Shown: positions 51,801 to 61,127, numbered from the stretch's first letter. The stretch is DNA of 64,000 nucleotides from DASSFZ01 sp035292585 (GCA_035292585.1 DATDPU010000057.1:1-64000), one strand, 5' to 3'. A program made the numbers and translations. Notes: generated by a model not told the origin, from the letters alone.

Positions 51801-54623
51801 CGGCCGTACGTGCGCCTCAGCGAGTCGCAGACCACTCGCACGTTCACCCTCTCCGGCCAGGGCTTTGGGACATCAGGCCAGGTACAGTTAGGCGCCCGGA
51901 CGATGACGGTCGTGAGCTGGAACGATCGCCAGATTGTGGTGCGCGTACCCGACGGCACACCGGCCGGAGCGTACCAGTTGTCGGTGACAGCAGCGAACGG
52001 CCAGCGTACCGTCAACGCGCTCACGATCCACGTGCTCGGCTCGGGCTATAGCCCGGCGGTATTCGAGGTCGGGCCGGGCAGAACCTACAACTCGAACAAC
52101 CCGATCTATAACGGAACCGGCCGGGGGCCGATTCAGCATGCGCTCGACGACGCGGCCAGCCTCGGCTGGAACGTGCTCATCGTGGTGTACCCAGGTGCGG
52201 CCGCACAGTGGAACCCCACCGGAGCCTACTTTGAAAATGTCGTCATGCACTACCCAGTCGTTCTGCAAGGCGTAGGGCCGGGCGGCGTCCGCGCCGACGG
52301 GAGCAGCGTGCTCGGCTCTGTGATCGACGGGCGAAACTCCGGAGGTGACAGCCCCTACATCCTGTGGTGGCGCCAGACGCAGCTGCCTGACATCTGGCTC
52401 AACCGTGGCGGCTGGGATGGCAGCCCGGTGGACGGCGAGGGCAACCCGATCCTGCCTGAGGGCGCCGTCATCACGATCCTGGCTAGGGATGGAGAGTTCC
52501 TCTCTAGCTGGCGGGCGACTATCGACGGCTTTAGCATCCAGGGCGGCGACCAACAAGGCTTCCCGACCAATATCAACTTTGTCGGCGGCGGCCGGATACC
52601 CGGCGTGACGCCCAACGTGGTCGTGCAAGGCGGCGGTATCTTTACCAACGCCTACGCGCGCTACCTGCAAATCACCAACAACCTCATCCAGAGCAACGGC
52701 GGCGCGTACGCCGGCGCTATCCGCATCGGCACGCCAGACGTGGCCGAGCCGCTCAAGGATCACCAGAACGATAACGTGCGCATCGCCAACAACCGCATCC
52801 TCGCCAACGGCGGCACGAACCTGGCCGGCGCGATCGGCCTGTTCGCCGGCGCCGCCAACTACGAAGTGGCCTACAACGACATCTGCGGCAACTACTCGGC
52901 CGAGTACGGCGGCGGCGTCAGCCACTATGGCTACAGTCCCAACGGCCGTATCCATGACAACCGCATCTACTTCAACAGCGCGTATGACGAGGGCGGCGGG
53001 ATCATGATCGCGGGCGAATTGCCGGCGGACTTCACGCAGCTATCGCCCGGCGCAGGCCCGGTGGACATCTTCAACAACCTGGTCCAGGCCAACCTGGGCA
53101 ACGACGACGGCGGCGGCATCCGCTTCCTGATGGCAGGCAACTTCCCCTTCAATGTCTACAACAACATGATCGTCAACAACGTGTCCGCGCACGAGGGCGG
53201 CGGGCTATCGCTCAACGACGCACCGCAGGTGCGCATCTATAACAACACGATCATGAAGAACCTGACGACCGCGACGGCCATGACAAGCAACGGCCTGCCG
53301 GCGCCGGCGGGGCTTTCCTCGGCCCGCAACAGCGCGCTCTTGCAGGCGACGCTGCCGGCCGGCGCGCCCATCTTCAGCAACCCGGCGCTGTTCAACAACA
53401 TCTTCTGGGATAACCGCGCCGGGACCAAGACGCCGCAGGGCATCGCCGGAATCGGTATCCCGGGCGATCCCAACGCGATCTTCAACTGGGACCTTGGAGT
53501 TGCGGATGGCTCGGGCGCGCTCAACCCGACCTATTCGCTGCTACACGTGCCTTACGGCGACAACCCGACGAACCGGGTGGGCCAGAACCCGCTGGTCGTC
53601 CAGCAGTACGATACATCGGTAGTCGCCCTGCCGTGGCGCGGCAATACGAACATGGTTGGCGTCGACATCGTGGCGGTGGACCTGCCCGTGAACCTGATGG
53701 GCAACTATCACCTGCAGGCCGCCTCGCCGGCGGTCAACAACGGCGCCGCCAACGGCGCGCCGGCATCGGACTTTGACAACCAAAGCCGGAGCACGCCGAT
53801 CGACATCGGCGCCGATGAGCTGGTCGGAGGGACGGGTGGACCGCCACCTGGAACGCCGCAGTTGTACTTTACGACCAACAGCAACGCTGCGCCTCCGGGC
53901 CTGACCAATGGCGACGACGCGGACGCCTATAGCTGGAACGGCGCCAGCAGCTATGCCCGCAGCTTTGATGCCTCCGGGACCGGGAGCGCCGGCCTGCCCA
54001 GCGCGGCCGACGTCGACGGACTGGCCCGCGTGGGTACGGACATCTATGTGTCGTTCAAGGATAACACGTCCGTGCCCGGCGTTGGCACGGTTCAGGATGA
54101 AGACATCGTGAGATGGAACGGAACGGCGTGGAGCCTGTATCTTAACGGCACCGCCACAGGCGTCGGTCTCGGCAGCGGCGGCGAAGACCTGGATGCCTTT
54201 GACATCCTACCTAACGGCGATCTGATCATCTCGGTCGCTACCGGGTCGGATGTGCCTGGCGTCACCGGCGAGACCACCTCAGACCTGCTGCGCTGCGTAC
54301 CCACCCAGACCGGCCAGGTGATCACGGGCTGCACCTGGAGCATGTACTTTGACGCCTCCGATATCAGCCTGACGACGACTAACGAAGACGTGGATGGTGT
54401 GGGGGTGCTCACGACCGCCACGGGCGTCGACATCTACCTGAGCACCATCAACAGCTTTAGCACTAGCGCTCCAACCTTCACCGGCGGCGGTGACGACGTA
54501 TGGGTCTGCCGCAATGCCGTCACTGGGACGGCGTCGTCCTGCCCCGGTGGTTACATCAGGTACTTTGACGGCAGCGCCAACGGCCTGCAGACTCACGATG
54601 TAGACGACTTCAACCTGCCGTGA
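48798..54623 (+). CDS. Giant secreted multidomain beta-helix protein
   Basis: A 1941-residue exported protein with a Sec signal peptide (RLAALVALVLAVLPVMPPNA; cleavage likely after AAAQA near 40). Parts in order: prealbumin/carboxypeptidase-regulatory-like beta domains to about 460, an SdrD-type B domain near 466-510 (YGTVFVDNNENGKRDPGEAG), further beta domains, an IPT/TIG domain about 994-1081, a right-handed parallel beta-helix about 1090-1680 with many N-N and GGG turns, and a C-terminal repeat domain about 1685-1941 shared with the third oxidase-like protein. AGGAGG precedes the ATG. There is no LPxTG or membrane anchor. It is probably a surface or matrix protein. Confidence 0.85.
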   Translation: MTGTRSISIVLVRLAALVALVLAVLPVMPPNATVPEAAAQATTTNTLTLRVVSARDEPRAFDGVGVAKGAAVTNYKWLISVDNTGDANPTSDPNCHPYLNPPANTIRNPNYPDLCNWAGVRTAPGWAPVYTQGDQNDLDLDTGITLPAGKYLISVMADGYKVDGEHFTVPLPAPGLVEVQAQPLPLPPATMVIRVFNDQSMTNGQFDAPGEQGLAGFRASINDMLGEITADMFGNPLCTVYQKDADGNVVYDADGAPIVETLGNGCYSDANGDIIIPNLGTIRFDVLVIPPDGQDWIQTTTLEGSQGWDTWLQEAGTGLDNEFVVAGEPFPWTVFGFVQPRTPNLGGTGTIQGVIMGAITASPAQGGLPFQGATWGGFAGTQLDTPIANPWLSLNDLQNGDTAVWVGQGNADGSFTIPNIPPGNYSLTYWDQNQHYILDFVQVTVNAGEVTDVGIRTLTYWFTKFYGTVFVDNNENGKRDPGEAGVPSYPIVLKDRDNSEIDRMSIAVVTNPDGSYEFEKAYPMGSWMVLEAYMDRYRTTGITFQAWNQPDETTVLGNGVDVDVLPILSQPGRLDWGVKPYAPGANGGIVGTVFYDTMRAEDDARYAGAEPYQPGVPNLTLNLYATVPCGTTAGAACDASGRFELAADGSLAKGGLLNTAVTEQFTRPKNCQARDVDGNPVDFPALPPYVSDPTGPDDPRLKDCLEGPLMGTQFGAEFATLDGNFGFTERADGTPLPAGDYLVEVVIPNDSVLGRPLFQVTREEDVNMYSGDTFVPAVPPPPCAGALHTVDVAGILPDSPDAVDNPGYADAGGSRFEGQQKPLCNVKLISLGNGKSIAPIFTLFTPVPIPGKWKGYIINDLNVDTNPLSLTFGEMAGLQLPIGVYDFTGRLVHTIHSDYHGVYEVLLPSSATTNAPTPSGLLASVYYIYGNDPGQPGALNPDYNPQYRSIGASFEIYTGMITPSDLAPVQNGAQIWSPASQVSKAALCKLDATTPQLFAVSRPYVRLSESQTTRTFTLSGQGFGTSGQVQLGARTMTVVSWNDRQIVVRVPDGTPAGAYQLSVTAANGQRTVNALTIHVLGSGYSPAVFEVGPGRTYNSNNPIYNGTGRGPIQHALDDAASLGWNVLIVVYPGAAAQWNPTGAYFENVVMHYPVVLQGVGPGGVRADGSSVLGSVIDGRNSGGDSPYILWWRQTQLPDIWLNRGGWDGSPVDGEGNPILPEGAVITILARDGEFLSSWRATIDGFSIQGGDQQGFPTNINFVGGGRIPGVTPNVVVQGGGIFTNAYARYLQITNNLIQSNGGAYAGAIRIGTPDVAEPLKDHQNDNVRIANNRILANGGTNLAGAIGLFAGAANYEVAYNDICGNYSAEYGGGVSHYGYSPNGRIHDNRIYFNSAYDEGGGIMIAGELPADFTQLSPGAGPVDIFNNLVQANLGNDDGGGIRFLMAGNFPFNVYNNMIVNNVSAHEGGGLSLNDAPQVRIYNNTIMKNLTTATAMTSNGLPAPAGLSSARNSALLQATLPAGAPIFSNPALFNNIFWDNRAGTKTPQGIAGIGIPGDPNAIFNWDLGVADGSGALNPTYSLLHVPYGDNPTNRVGQNPLVVQQYDTSVVALPWRGNTNMVGVDIVAVDLPVNLMGNYHLQAASPAVNNGAANGAPASDFDNQSRSTPIDIGADELVGGTGGPPPGTPQLYFTTNSNAAPPGLTNGDDADAYSWNGASSYARSFDASGTGSAGLPSAADVDGLARVGTDIYVSFKDNTSVPGVGTVQDEDIVRWNGTAWSLYLNGTATGVGLGSGGEDLDAFDILPNGDLIISVATGSDVPGVTGETTSDLLRCVPTQTGQVITGCTWSMYFDASDISLTTTNEDVDGVGVLTTATGVDIYLSTINSFSTSAPTFTGGGDDVWVCRNAVTGTASSCPGGYIRYFDGSANGLQTHDVDDFNLP

Positions 54624-54660
54624 GTCCCAGGGAGTCTTGACGGCGCACCGAAAGCTGTAA

Positions 54661-54699
54661 AGGTTGCAGGTGGCGTGTTCGGCCTGTCACCTGCAACCT
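54661..54699 (+). terminator. 12-bp perfect intercistronic hairpin
   Basis: AGGTTGCAGGTG (54661-54672) pairs with CACCTGCAACCT (54688-54699). It lies between the giant gene and the first oxidase gene; it may reduce read-through or protect mRNA ends. Confidence 0.55.
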
Positions 54700-54718
54700 C
54701 CAACCAAGGAGAGATGCC

Positions 54719-56062
54719 ATGAATGGACGTTTTCCTTCTAGACGATTGACACGACGTGATTTGATCAAAGTGGGTGGAGGCTTGCTGGCGGGCGCGGCAG
54801 GTTCGGCGCTGGCGTCCAAAAGCCTGTTGCAGCCGGTAGGCGTGGCCCGAGCGGAAAGCGCGGCCATGCCGATCGACTCGGTGCAAGGGGCTGTCGCGGC
54901 CCAGGCCGGAGCCTTCGATCTGCACCTGGCCGCGACCGATGGGTGGATCGCGATCAACGCGCCGCCTATCCCGCCCTTCCACCCCGACAATGTAGCCCCA
55001 GCCGGGCTTACGACCTATATCTTCGGCTTCCGCGATGTCACGGGCTACACCGATGCGCAAGTGACGGGCCAGAAGATGAAGGCGCAACTCGCCGCGCCCA
55101 TCTGGTCGCTCGACCAGGAGATCGATTTCAAGCTCAAGATCAGTAACCTGGGCCTGCAGATCCGGCCGGACCTGATCGACTCGCACACCGTCCACTTTCA
55201 CGGGTTCCGCAACGCCATCCCGATCTTCGATGGCGAGCCGCACTCGTCGGTCGGCACACCGATCACCCGCAACCTGGTCTATCTCTACCGGCCCCACTAC
55301 CCCGGCACCTACATGTACCACTGCCACTTTGAAGAGACCGAGCATGTGCACATGGGCATGATCGGCGCAGTGTTTATCAAGCCACTGCTCAACCAGCAGA
55401 ACCCCGGTCACATGTACGCCTACAACGATACGAGAACCGAGTATGACCGGGAGTTCGTCATGGTCGCGCACGAAATCTGGTCCGAGGCGCACTGGTGCGA
55501 CTCGCACATCCAGTTGCCCGAGTGGACCGATTATAAGGCGGACCTGTTCCTGTTGAACGGCCGGGCTTACCCGGACACGCTGCTGCCTCCCGGCGGGGGT
55601 CACAACCCAGTCACTGGCGATCTGATCGGGCCTCCGGGCCGGCCAGACCTGCGCTACCAGCCGGTCTCGTCGCTGGTCAGGGCGAATTCCGGCGATCGGG
55701 TGCTGTTGCGCTTTGTGAACCTGGGCTACACGGAACTATCGATGCGGCTGTCCGGCATCCGCCTGCGGATCGTCGGCCGCGACGCAATGCCGTTGGTCGG
55801 GCCGGGCGCCAGGGATGTGAGCTTCGTGACCAGCACCGCGCCCATCGGAGGCGGGGAGACCGCCGATGCGATCTTTGTGGCGCCGCCTTTCGTGGCGAGC
55901 CAGGCCTTGAACGATTCGGTTGGCGCATACAACCGCTACCTGCTCTACAACCGGGCGCTTGGGCACATGAGCGGCGGCGCAGGCGCGGCGTACGCTGGGC
56001 AGATGACCGAGGTGCGCATCTACGCAGCGGGTGTGCCTGCCCAGACCGGGCCTAACACGTAA
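54719..56062 (+). CDS. Tat-exported cupredoxin/multicopper oxidase, copper ligands in domain 1
   Basis: A 447-residue protein with a Tat signal (RRLTRRDLIKVGGGLLAG), implying export in folded form with cofactor. Domain 1 carries SHTVHFHG (His156, His159, His161) and YHCHFEETEHVHMGM (His201, Cys202, His203, His209, His211, Met214), enough for a type-1 copper and half of a type-2/3 site. Domain 2 has ELSMRLSGIRLRIVGRD where histidines are expected, so its ligands are gone. AAGGAG precedes the ATG. It begins a run of three cupredoxin-like genes. Confidence 0.88.
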   Translation: MNGRFPSRRLTRRDLIKVGGGLLAGAAGSALASKSLLQPVGVARAESAAMPIDSVQGAVAAQAGAFDLHLAATDGWIAINAPPIPPFHPDNVAPAGLTTYIFGFRDVTGYTDAQVTGQKMKAQLAAPIWSLDQEIDFKLKISNLGLQIRPDLIDSHTVHFHGFRNAIPIFDGEPHSSVGTPITRNLVYLYRPHYPGTYMYHCHFEETEHVHMGMIGAVFIKPLLNQQNPGHMYAYNDTRTEYDREFVMVAHEIWSEAHWCDSHIQLPEWTDYKADLFLLNGRAYPDTLLPPGGGHNPVTGDLIGPPGRPDLRYQPVSSLVRANSGDRVLLRFVNLGYTELSMRLSGIRLRIVGRDAMPLVGPGARDVSFVTSTAPIGGGETADAIFVAPPFVASQALNDSVGAYNRYLLYNRALGHMSGGAGAAYAGQMTEVRIYAAGVPAQTGPNT

Positions 56063-56081
56063 CGGCCGAGAGGAGAACACG

Positions 56082-57416
56082 ATGATATCTAGAAATTTCA
56101 CTCGATACTTCGCGCGGCTGGGGCTGATCGCTGTGCTGGTCTGCACCACCTTCCTCACGGCAGGCAGCGACACGACCAGCGCCCAGCAGGCCACCTGGCC
56201 CGTGGCAGGCGTGATCTGCACCACCAACGCAACCGCGACCTTCACCTTGACGACACAGGAAGGCTACATCTATCTGCCGGATGGGAATGTCGTCTACATG
56301 TGGGGCTTGAGCGAAGGGAACAATCCGTTCCAACATCCCAGCCCGGTGCTGTGCGTCAACGAAGGCGACACGGTGACCGTCGTCCTCCACAACACACTGC
56401 CGGAGGCCATTTCCCTCATCTTCCCCGGCCAGGCGGATGTGCTGGCTAACGGCGCTCCGGCCCAGCCGCAGTTCGACGCCGGTGGGAATCTGGTTTCGCT
56501 GGCTCAGACCGCGGCAGCCAGTGGCGGCTCGGTGACCTACAGCTTCGTAGCGAGCAAGCCGGGCACGTTCTTGTACGAAAGCGGGACGGATGCGCTGAAG
56601 CAGGTGAACATGGGCCTGTTCGGCGCGCTCATCGTCCGGCCGGCGCTGAATAACCCGGCGAACGGCGAAACCTATGCCTACAATGACGCCACGACCCGAT
56701 ACAAACCCTCGACCGAGTTCATCCTGATCCTGTCCGAGCTCGACCCAATGCTGCACGCCGCGGTCGAGATGCGGCAGCCCTACGACCTGAGCCAGTACCA
56801 CGTCCGGTATTGGCTGATCAACGGCCGCAGCTTTCCAGACACAATCGCGGGAAACGGGGCAGCCTGGCTGCCCGACCAACCCTACAGTTCACTCGTGTAC
56901 ATTCACCCGCTCAACACAACGGCCGCACCGAGTGACCCGGCCTACAACCCCTACCCCGCCCTGATGCGCTACGTGAACGTGACGACTGAGGACCAGTCCT
57001 GGCATCCTCACGGCAATCACCAACGCGTCATCGCCCAAGACAGCAACCTGTTGGTCGGGCCTGGCGGCGTGGATCTGTCGTACGAGAAGTTCGCGGTGCT
57101 GATCGGCCCCGGCCAGACGTGGGACATGCTGTTCGACTGGCGCGATGCGGAAAACTGGGATCCGGTCACCAATCCGATCCCCGTTACGATCCCGCAACTC
57201 CAGAACCTGGTGCCCGGCCCGTTCTACAGCGGCAGTCCTTACCTGGGCAATCTGGATACCTTGCCGGTGGGCACGCAGGCGCTGAACCAATGCGGCGAGT
57301 ACTATCACATCGCCCACAGCCACCAACTGCAAAAGATCACGGCCTGGGGCATGGTCTTGAGCGGCTACATCACGTTTTCCCGGATCGACCCGCCGCTACC
57401 GAATCAGTGCCCGTAA
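56082..57416 (+). CDS. Secreted multicopper-oxidase-like protein, ligands in domain 2
   Basis: A 444-residue protein with a Sec signal peptide (LGLIAVLVCTTFLTAG, cleavage near SAQQ). It has two cupredoxin domains. Domain 1 reads EAISLIFPGQ and GTFLYESGTD in place of copper motifs. Domain 2 has WHPHGNH (His308, His310, His313) and YHIAHSHQ...WGM (His409, His412, His414, Met424), with Ser413 in the place of the type-1 Cys. It thus has the opposite ligand half to the preceding protein. The ATG has GAGAGGAG; the longer frame overlaps the previous gene. Twenty bases separate the genes. Confidence 0.82.
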   Translation: MISRNFTRYFARLGLIAVLVCTTFLTAGSDTTSAQQATWPVAGVICTTNATATFTLTTQEGYIYLPDGNVVYMWGLSEGNNPFQHPSPVLCVNEGDTVTVVLHNTLPEAISLIFPGQADVLANGAPAQPQFDAGGNLVSLAQTAAASGGSVTYSFVASKPGTFLYESGTDALKQVNMGLFGALIVRPALNNPANGETYAYNDATTRYKPSTEFILILSELDPMLHAAVEMRQPYDLSQYHVRYWLINGRSFPDTIAGNGAAWLPDQPYSSLVYIHPLNTTAAPSDPAYNPYPALMRYVNVTTEDQSWHPHGNHQRVIAQDSNLLVGPGGVDLSYEKFAVLIGPGQTWDMLFDWRDAENWDPVTNPIPVTIPQLQNLVPGPFYSGSPYLGNLDTLPVGTQALNQCGEYYHIAHSHQLQKITAWGMVLSGYITFSRIDPPLPNQCP

Positions 57417-57433
57417 CAGTGAGGGGGATGACA

Positions 57434-60400
57434 ATGAACAAGATACGACGTTACTTGATACTGGCCGGCGTGTCTTTGCTGATCGTGGCGCTGGCCGCCT
57501 TCGCAGTCGGTGGGCACTCGCGGGCACAGGCCGCTTCACTGGGTGAAGCATCAGCACGGCAAGCCGCCGTTCCTCTGCCCACGGCCACCTGCACGCTCGT
57601 GGGGTCAACGCGGACATGCGAGCTGTGGGCCAAGGCTGGCTCGATGGCATTGCCCGGCCCCGTCATAGTCCCGATCTGGGGTTTTGCCGACACCGCCGCC
57701 GGCGCGGCTCAACTGCCCGGCCCGGTCCTGATCGGGAACGAGGGCGAGACCCTCGAAGTGATCCTCCACAACGACCTGGCGGGTGAGGCGGTTGCGCTGG
57801 CCTTCCCCGGCCTGGAGAACTGGCAACCCGACCTGGTTGGCGCGACCAGCGGGGCGTCAACGACGTACAGCATCCAGCTGTCGAACGTGGGCACGTACCT
57901 GTACGAAGCAGGCCTGACCATGAACGGGACACGCCAGATCGCGATGGGCTTGTTTGGCGCGCTGATCGTGCGGCCGGCCGGCGCTCCTACGCAGGCATAT
58001 CCTGATGCGGCCACTACCTTCGGCAGCGAGGCGCTGCTCGTCCTGAGCGAGATCGACCCTGCCTTTAACGCCAATCCCAACAGCTTCAAGTTGGAAAACC
58101 TTAAGCCCAAGTACTGGCTGATCAACGGCAAGGTTTACCCGGAGACAGAACCGATCGATGCGCTCGCGGGCAGCACACTCCTGCTGCGGTACGTGAACGC
58201 CAGCAGCAGACATCACGCGATGGGGCTGCTGGGCCAGCAGCAAACAGTCGTGGCGGCCGATGGCGTACCTTTCACATATCCGCGCACGGCCGTTGCGGAA
58301 GTGGTCTGGCCCGGCCAGTCGGTCGACTCGTTGGTGCAGATACCGGCCAGCGCTCTGGCCGGCGCCCGGTATCCACTGTACGAGACCGGGTTGTATCTGC
58401 ACAACGCCGGACGCCGGCTGCTGCCAGGCGGCCCGACAGCCTTTGGCGGGATGCTGACCTTTATCCAAGTTGGCACAGGCGGCGCGCCGACTGACACCGG
58501 CCCAGTCGCATCCGGTGTTGCCGTCGCGCCCACGCGCACGACCGGGGCGAGCGGCGTCACGCTCTCGGCGACGCTTGACGACAGCGCGACGGGTATCGCC
58601 GAAAACGTGATCGCAGCCGAGTACTTTATCGGCGCATCCGTAGCGCCCGGGGCAGGCACTCCGCTCGCGGTCACTCCAGGTGTTGCAGTCAACGTGTCGG
58701 TCGCGATCCCGGCCTCCGACTTGCTCGCCTGGGCCAGCGGCAACTATACGTTCTACGTGCGCGGCCAGGACGCAAGCGGCGACTGGGGCGCGACGGGTTC
58801 CGCCGTCCTCAAGCTAGACAAGACGGGACCGGCCACGACCGGCATGAGCCTGACGCCTAACCCGGTCAACAGCGCGGCGGTCAATATCCAGGCGACTGGC
58901 GATGAGAGCGCCACCGGCGGCGGAACTGTCGTCGCGGCGACGTACACGATCGCTGGCGGCGCCGCACAGCCCTTGGCGCTGAACGGCGCGGCGGCTCCGG
59001 TGAGGAGCCTCACCGCTACCATCCCACAACTAACCGTAGCCGCGTTGGCCGAGGGCCAGCACACTATCAGTATCATCAGCCAGGACGACCTGGGCAATCT
59101 GGGCACGCCCGGCGTAATCACACTGCTGGTGGACCGGAGCGGGCCGGCGGCGAACAATGTTGTGGTCACGCCTGCCACGCTCTCGCTGGTCGGCACGCCT
59201 TCCGCGACCAGTATCCGCGTAACTGCCAGCATCCAAGACGTTCTGGCGTCCGGCATTCAGTCCAACCTGACGACGGCCGAGGTCTTCATCAATGCGGCCG
59301 GCGCACCCGGCACCGGCGCGGCAATGTTCCCGTCGGACGGCCTGTTCAACGAGATCAGCGAGGCCGTGTACCTCAACATCCCGGTCAGCAGCTTTACGCA
59401 GCTCTCACGAGGGCCGCACCCGATCTATGTGCACGGCAAGGATACGGCGGGCAACTGGGGCGCCCTGGGAAGCGGCACAATCACGATCGACCGAGGGACT
59501 GCGGCGGACACAAGTGGGCCTAACGTGACATCGCTCGCCGCCGCGCCCAACCCGTTCCTCACTGCCACCAGCGTGGCCTTGACGGCGCTAGCTTCCGATG
59601 TCGGCAATATGTCGAATGTCACTGCGGCGGAATGGTACTTTGGCGCCGATCCAGGCCGCGGCCTTGGGACTGCCATGCAGGCCACGGATGGCGCCTTTGA
59701 TAGTACGGTCGAGAATATCGCGGCAACCATCAACGTGACGGGCTGGCCCGCCACTCGCACCGTGTTCGTGCGGGCCAGAGATGCAGCTGGCAACTGGAGC
59801 GCTGTGGCGAGCGTACTCATCGAGCGGGGCTTTGTCGACACCACCGGGCCTAACGTGACAGCGCTCACCGCCGCGCCTAACCCCACTAATGGGGCGGCGA
59901 GCGTGACGCTGGCGGCCACGGCGACCGATCCAGCTGCGGGCGGGCCTGCGTCGAACATCGCAGCGGCCGAGTGGTTCGAGGGCGTCGATCCTGGCGCGGG
60001 TTTGGCTACGGCAATGACGGCCACAGACGGCGCGTTCAATAGCCCCAGCGAAGCGATCGGCGCGACGATCAATGTGAGCGCCTGGACGCCTGGCAACCAC
60101 ACCGTATCCGTGCGGGCCAGGGATGCAGCCGGCAACTGGGGCGGCCTGGCTACCACCGTCGTCGCAGTGACGACTCCATCGACCGTGTACTTCTCGACGT
60201 TCGGCAATACCAACCCGCCGGGCGTGGGCGGCACGGCGGACGATGCGGATATCTATCTCTGGAACGGCGCCGCCTTCAGCCGGGTGTTCGATGTCACCAT
60301 CGCAGGCAACGTCGACGGCCTGGACGTGGTTGACGCCACTCACTTCTACTTGTCGTTCGTCGACAACGCCACCGTGCCCGGTCTCGGCACAGTCCAGGAC

Positions 60401-60508
60401 GAGGATGTCGTCTACTATAACGCCGGTACCTGGTCGGTGTACTTTGACGGTACCGCGCGCGGCTTGACCGCCGGCAACCAGGATGTGGATGCGTTCGATA
60501 TTCCGTGA
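57434..60508 (+). CDS. Secreted degenerate cupredoxin plus Ig-like repeat protein
   Basis: A 1024-residue protein with a Sec signal (YLILAGVSLLIVALAAFAVG). Residues about 45-350 are two cupredoxin domains without copper histidines (EAVALAFPGLEN; GTYLYEAGLT). Next come about five Ig-like repeats starting DTTGPNVTALTAAPNPTNGA or similar and ending FVRARDAAGNW, and a C-terminal domain from about 918 with DDADIYLWNG, VPGLGTVQDEDVVYYNAGTW and QDVDAFDIP, shared with the 1941-residue protein. GAGGGGG precedes the start. It is probably structural or an adaptor rather than an enzyme. Confidence 0.82.
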   Translation: MNKIRRYLILAGVSLLIVALAAFAVGGHSRAQAASLGEASARQAAVPLPTATCTLVGSTRTCELWAKAGSMALPGPVIVPIWGFADTAAGAAQLPGPVLIGNEGETLEVILHNDLAGEAVALAFPGLENWQPDLVGATSGASTTYSIQLSNVGTYLYEAGLTMNGTRQIAMGLFGALIVRPAGAPTQAYPDAATTFGSEALLVLSEIDPAFNANPNSFKLENLKPKYWLINGKVYPETEPIDALAGSTLLLRYVNASSRHHAMGLLGQQQTVVAADGVPFTYPRTAVAEVVWPGQSVDSLVQIPASALAGARYPLYETGLYLHNAGRRLLPGGPTAFGGMLTFIQVGTGGAPTDTGPVASGVAVAPTRTTGASGVTLSATLDDSATGIAENVIAAEYFIGASVAPGAGTPLAVTPGVAVNVSVAIPASDLLAWASGNYTFYVRGQDASGDWGATGSAVLKLDKTGPATTGMSLTPNPVNSAAVNIQATGDESATGGGTVVAATYTIAGGAAQPLALNGAAAPVRSLTATIPQLTVAALAEGQHTISIISQDDLGNLGTPGVITLLVDRSGPAANNVVVTPATLSLVGTPSATSIRVTASIQDVLASGIQSNLTTAEVFINAAGAPGTGAAMFPSDGLFNEISEAVYLNIPVSSFTQLSRGPHPIYVHGKDTAGNWGALGSGTITIDRGTAADTSGPNVTSLAAAPNPFLTATSVALTALASDVGNMSNVTAAEWYFGADPGRGLGTAMQATDGAFDSTVENIAATINVTGWPATRTVFVRARDAAGNWSAVASVLIERGFVDTTGPNVTALTAAPNPTNGAASVTLAATATDPAAGGPASNIAAAEWFEGVDPGAGLATAMTATDGAFNSPSEAIGATINVSAWTPGNHTVSVRARDAAGNWGGLATTVVAVTTPSTVYFSTFGNTNPPGVGGTADDADIYLWNGAAFSRVFDVTIAGNVDGLDVVDATHFYLSFVDNATVPGLGTVQDEDVVYYNAGTWSVYFDGTARGLTAGNQDVDAFDIP

Positions 60509-60531
60509 GTAGGAACTTGATCGTGTTCTAA

Positions 60532-60577
60532 CGCATCGGGAAGCCGGTGCTCGTTAAAGGCCGAGCTTCCCGATGCG
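60532..60577 (+). terminator. 13-bp perfect intercistronic hairpin
   Basis: CGCATCGGGAAGC (60532-60544) pairs with GCTTCCCGATGCG (60565-60577). It lies between the Ig-repeat gene and the anchored-protein gene. Confidence 0.55.
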
Positions 60578-60610
60578 CCGGAGATTAGCTTCCGTACTAC
60601 AGGAGTCAGA

Positions 60611-61102
60611 ATGGCCCATTCAGTGATCGCCCCATCCATCCCGCGCCGCACGGCCGGGCTGAGCGCCAAAGTGGTTTTGCCCATCGTGGTTCTGCTGATG
60701 CTGGTTGGCCTCTTCTTGTACCTCCGCGCGGCCAATGCTTCGGCCGCGCCCGGTGAACGCTATGCTCTTCCGATCAGCGCGGCTATCGAAGAGAAGTTTG
60801 GAGTGCGCTTTACGTTCCTGGCCGTGACCGCCGGGGGCGGCCTGATTGACCTGCGTTACCGGATCGTGGACGCGGGTAAAGCCAAGAATTTTGGACACTA
60901 TACCGAGACGGCGCCCATGCTGATCGCGGAAGACAGCGGCGCGATCATCGACGTCACGAAACATGGTCTCCATAACCATCGCGTACAACCCGGCCTCGTC
61001 TTTCACGTGTTGTTCCGCAACACGGGGAGCGCGATCCAAACGGGTAAGCCCGTAACCATCCAGGTCGGCGACTTGAAGCTCGAACACGTGCTGGTTCAAT
61101 AA
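60611..61102 (+). CDS. Membrane-anchored extracytoplasmic protein, unknown
   Basis: A 163-residue protein with one N-terminal membrane helix (VVLPIVVLLMLVGLFLYLRA) and an exported domain of about 115 residues. That domain includes GVRFTFLAVTAGGGLIDLRY, HYTETAPMLIAEDSG and KHGLHNHRVQPGLVFHVLFR. It contains several histidines (HGLHNH), which could bind a metal. AGGAG lies before the ATG. It sits between the cupredoxin genes and two FtsX-type permeases, so it may be an accessory of the transporter. I do not recognise a named family. Confidence 0.7.
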   Translation: MAHSVIAPSIPRRTAGLSAKVVLPIVVLLMLVGLFLYLRAANASAAPGERYALPISAAIEEKFGVRFTFLAVTAGGGLIDLRYRIVDAGKAKNFGHYTETAPMLIAEDSGAIIDVTKHGLHNHRVQPGLVFHVLFRNTGSAIQTGKPVTIQVGDLKLEHVLVQ

Positions 61103-61127
61103 ATATACTCAGTCAAAGGTCGAGCCG

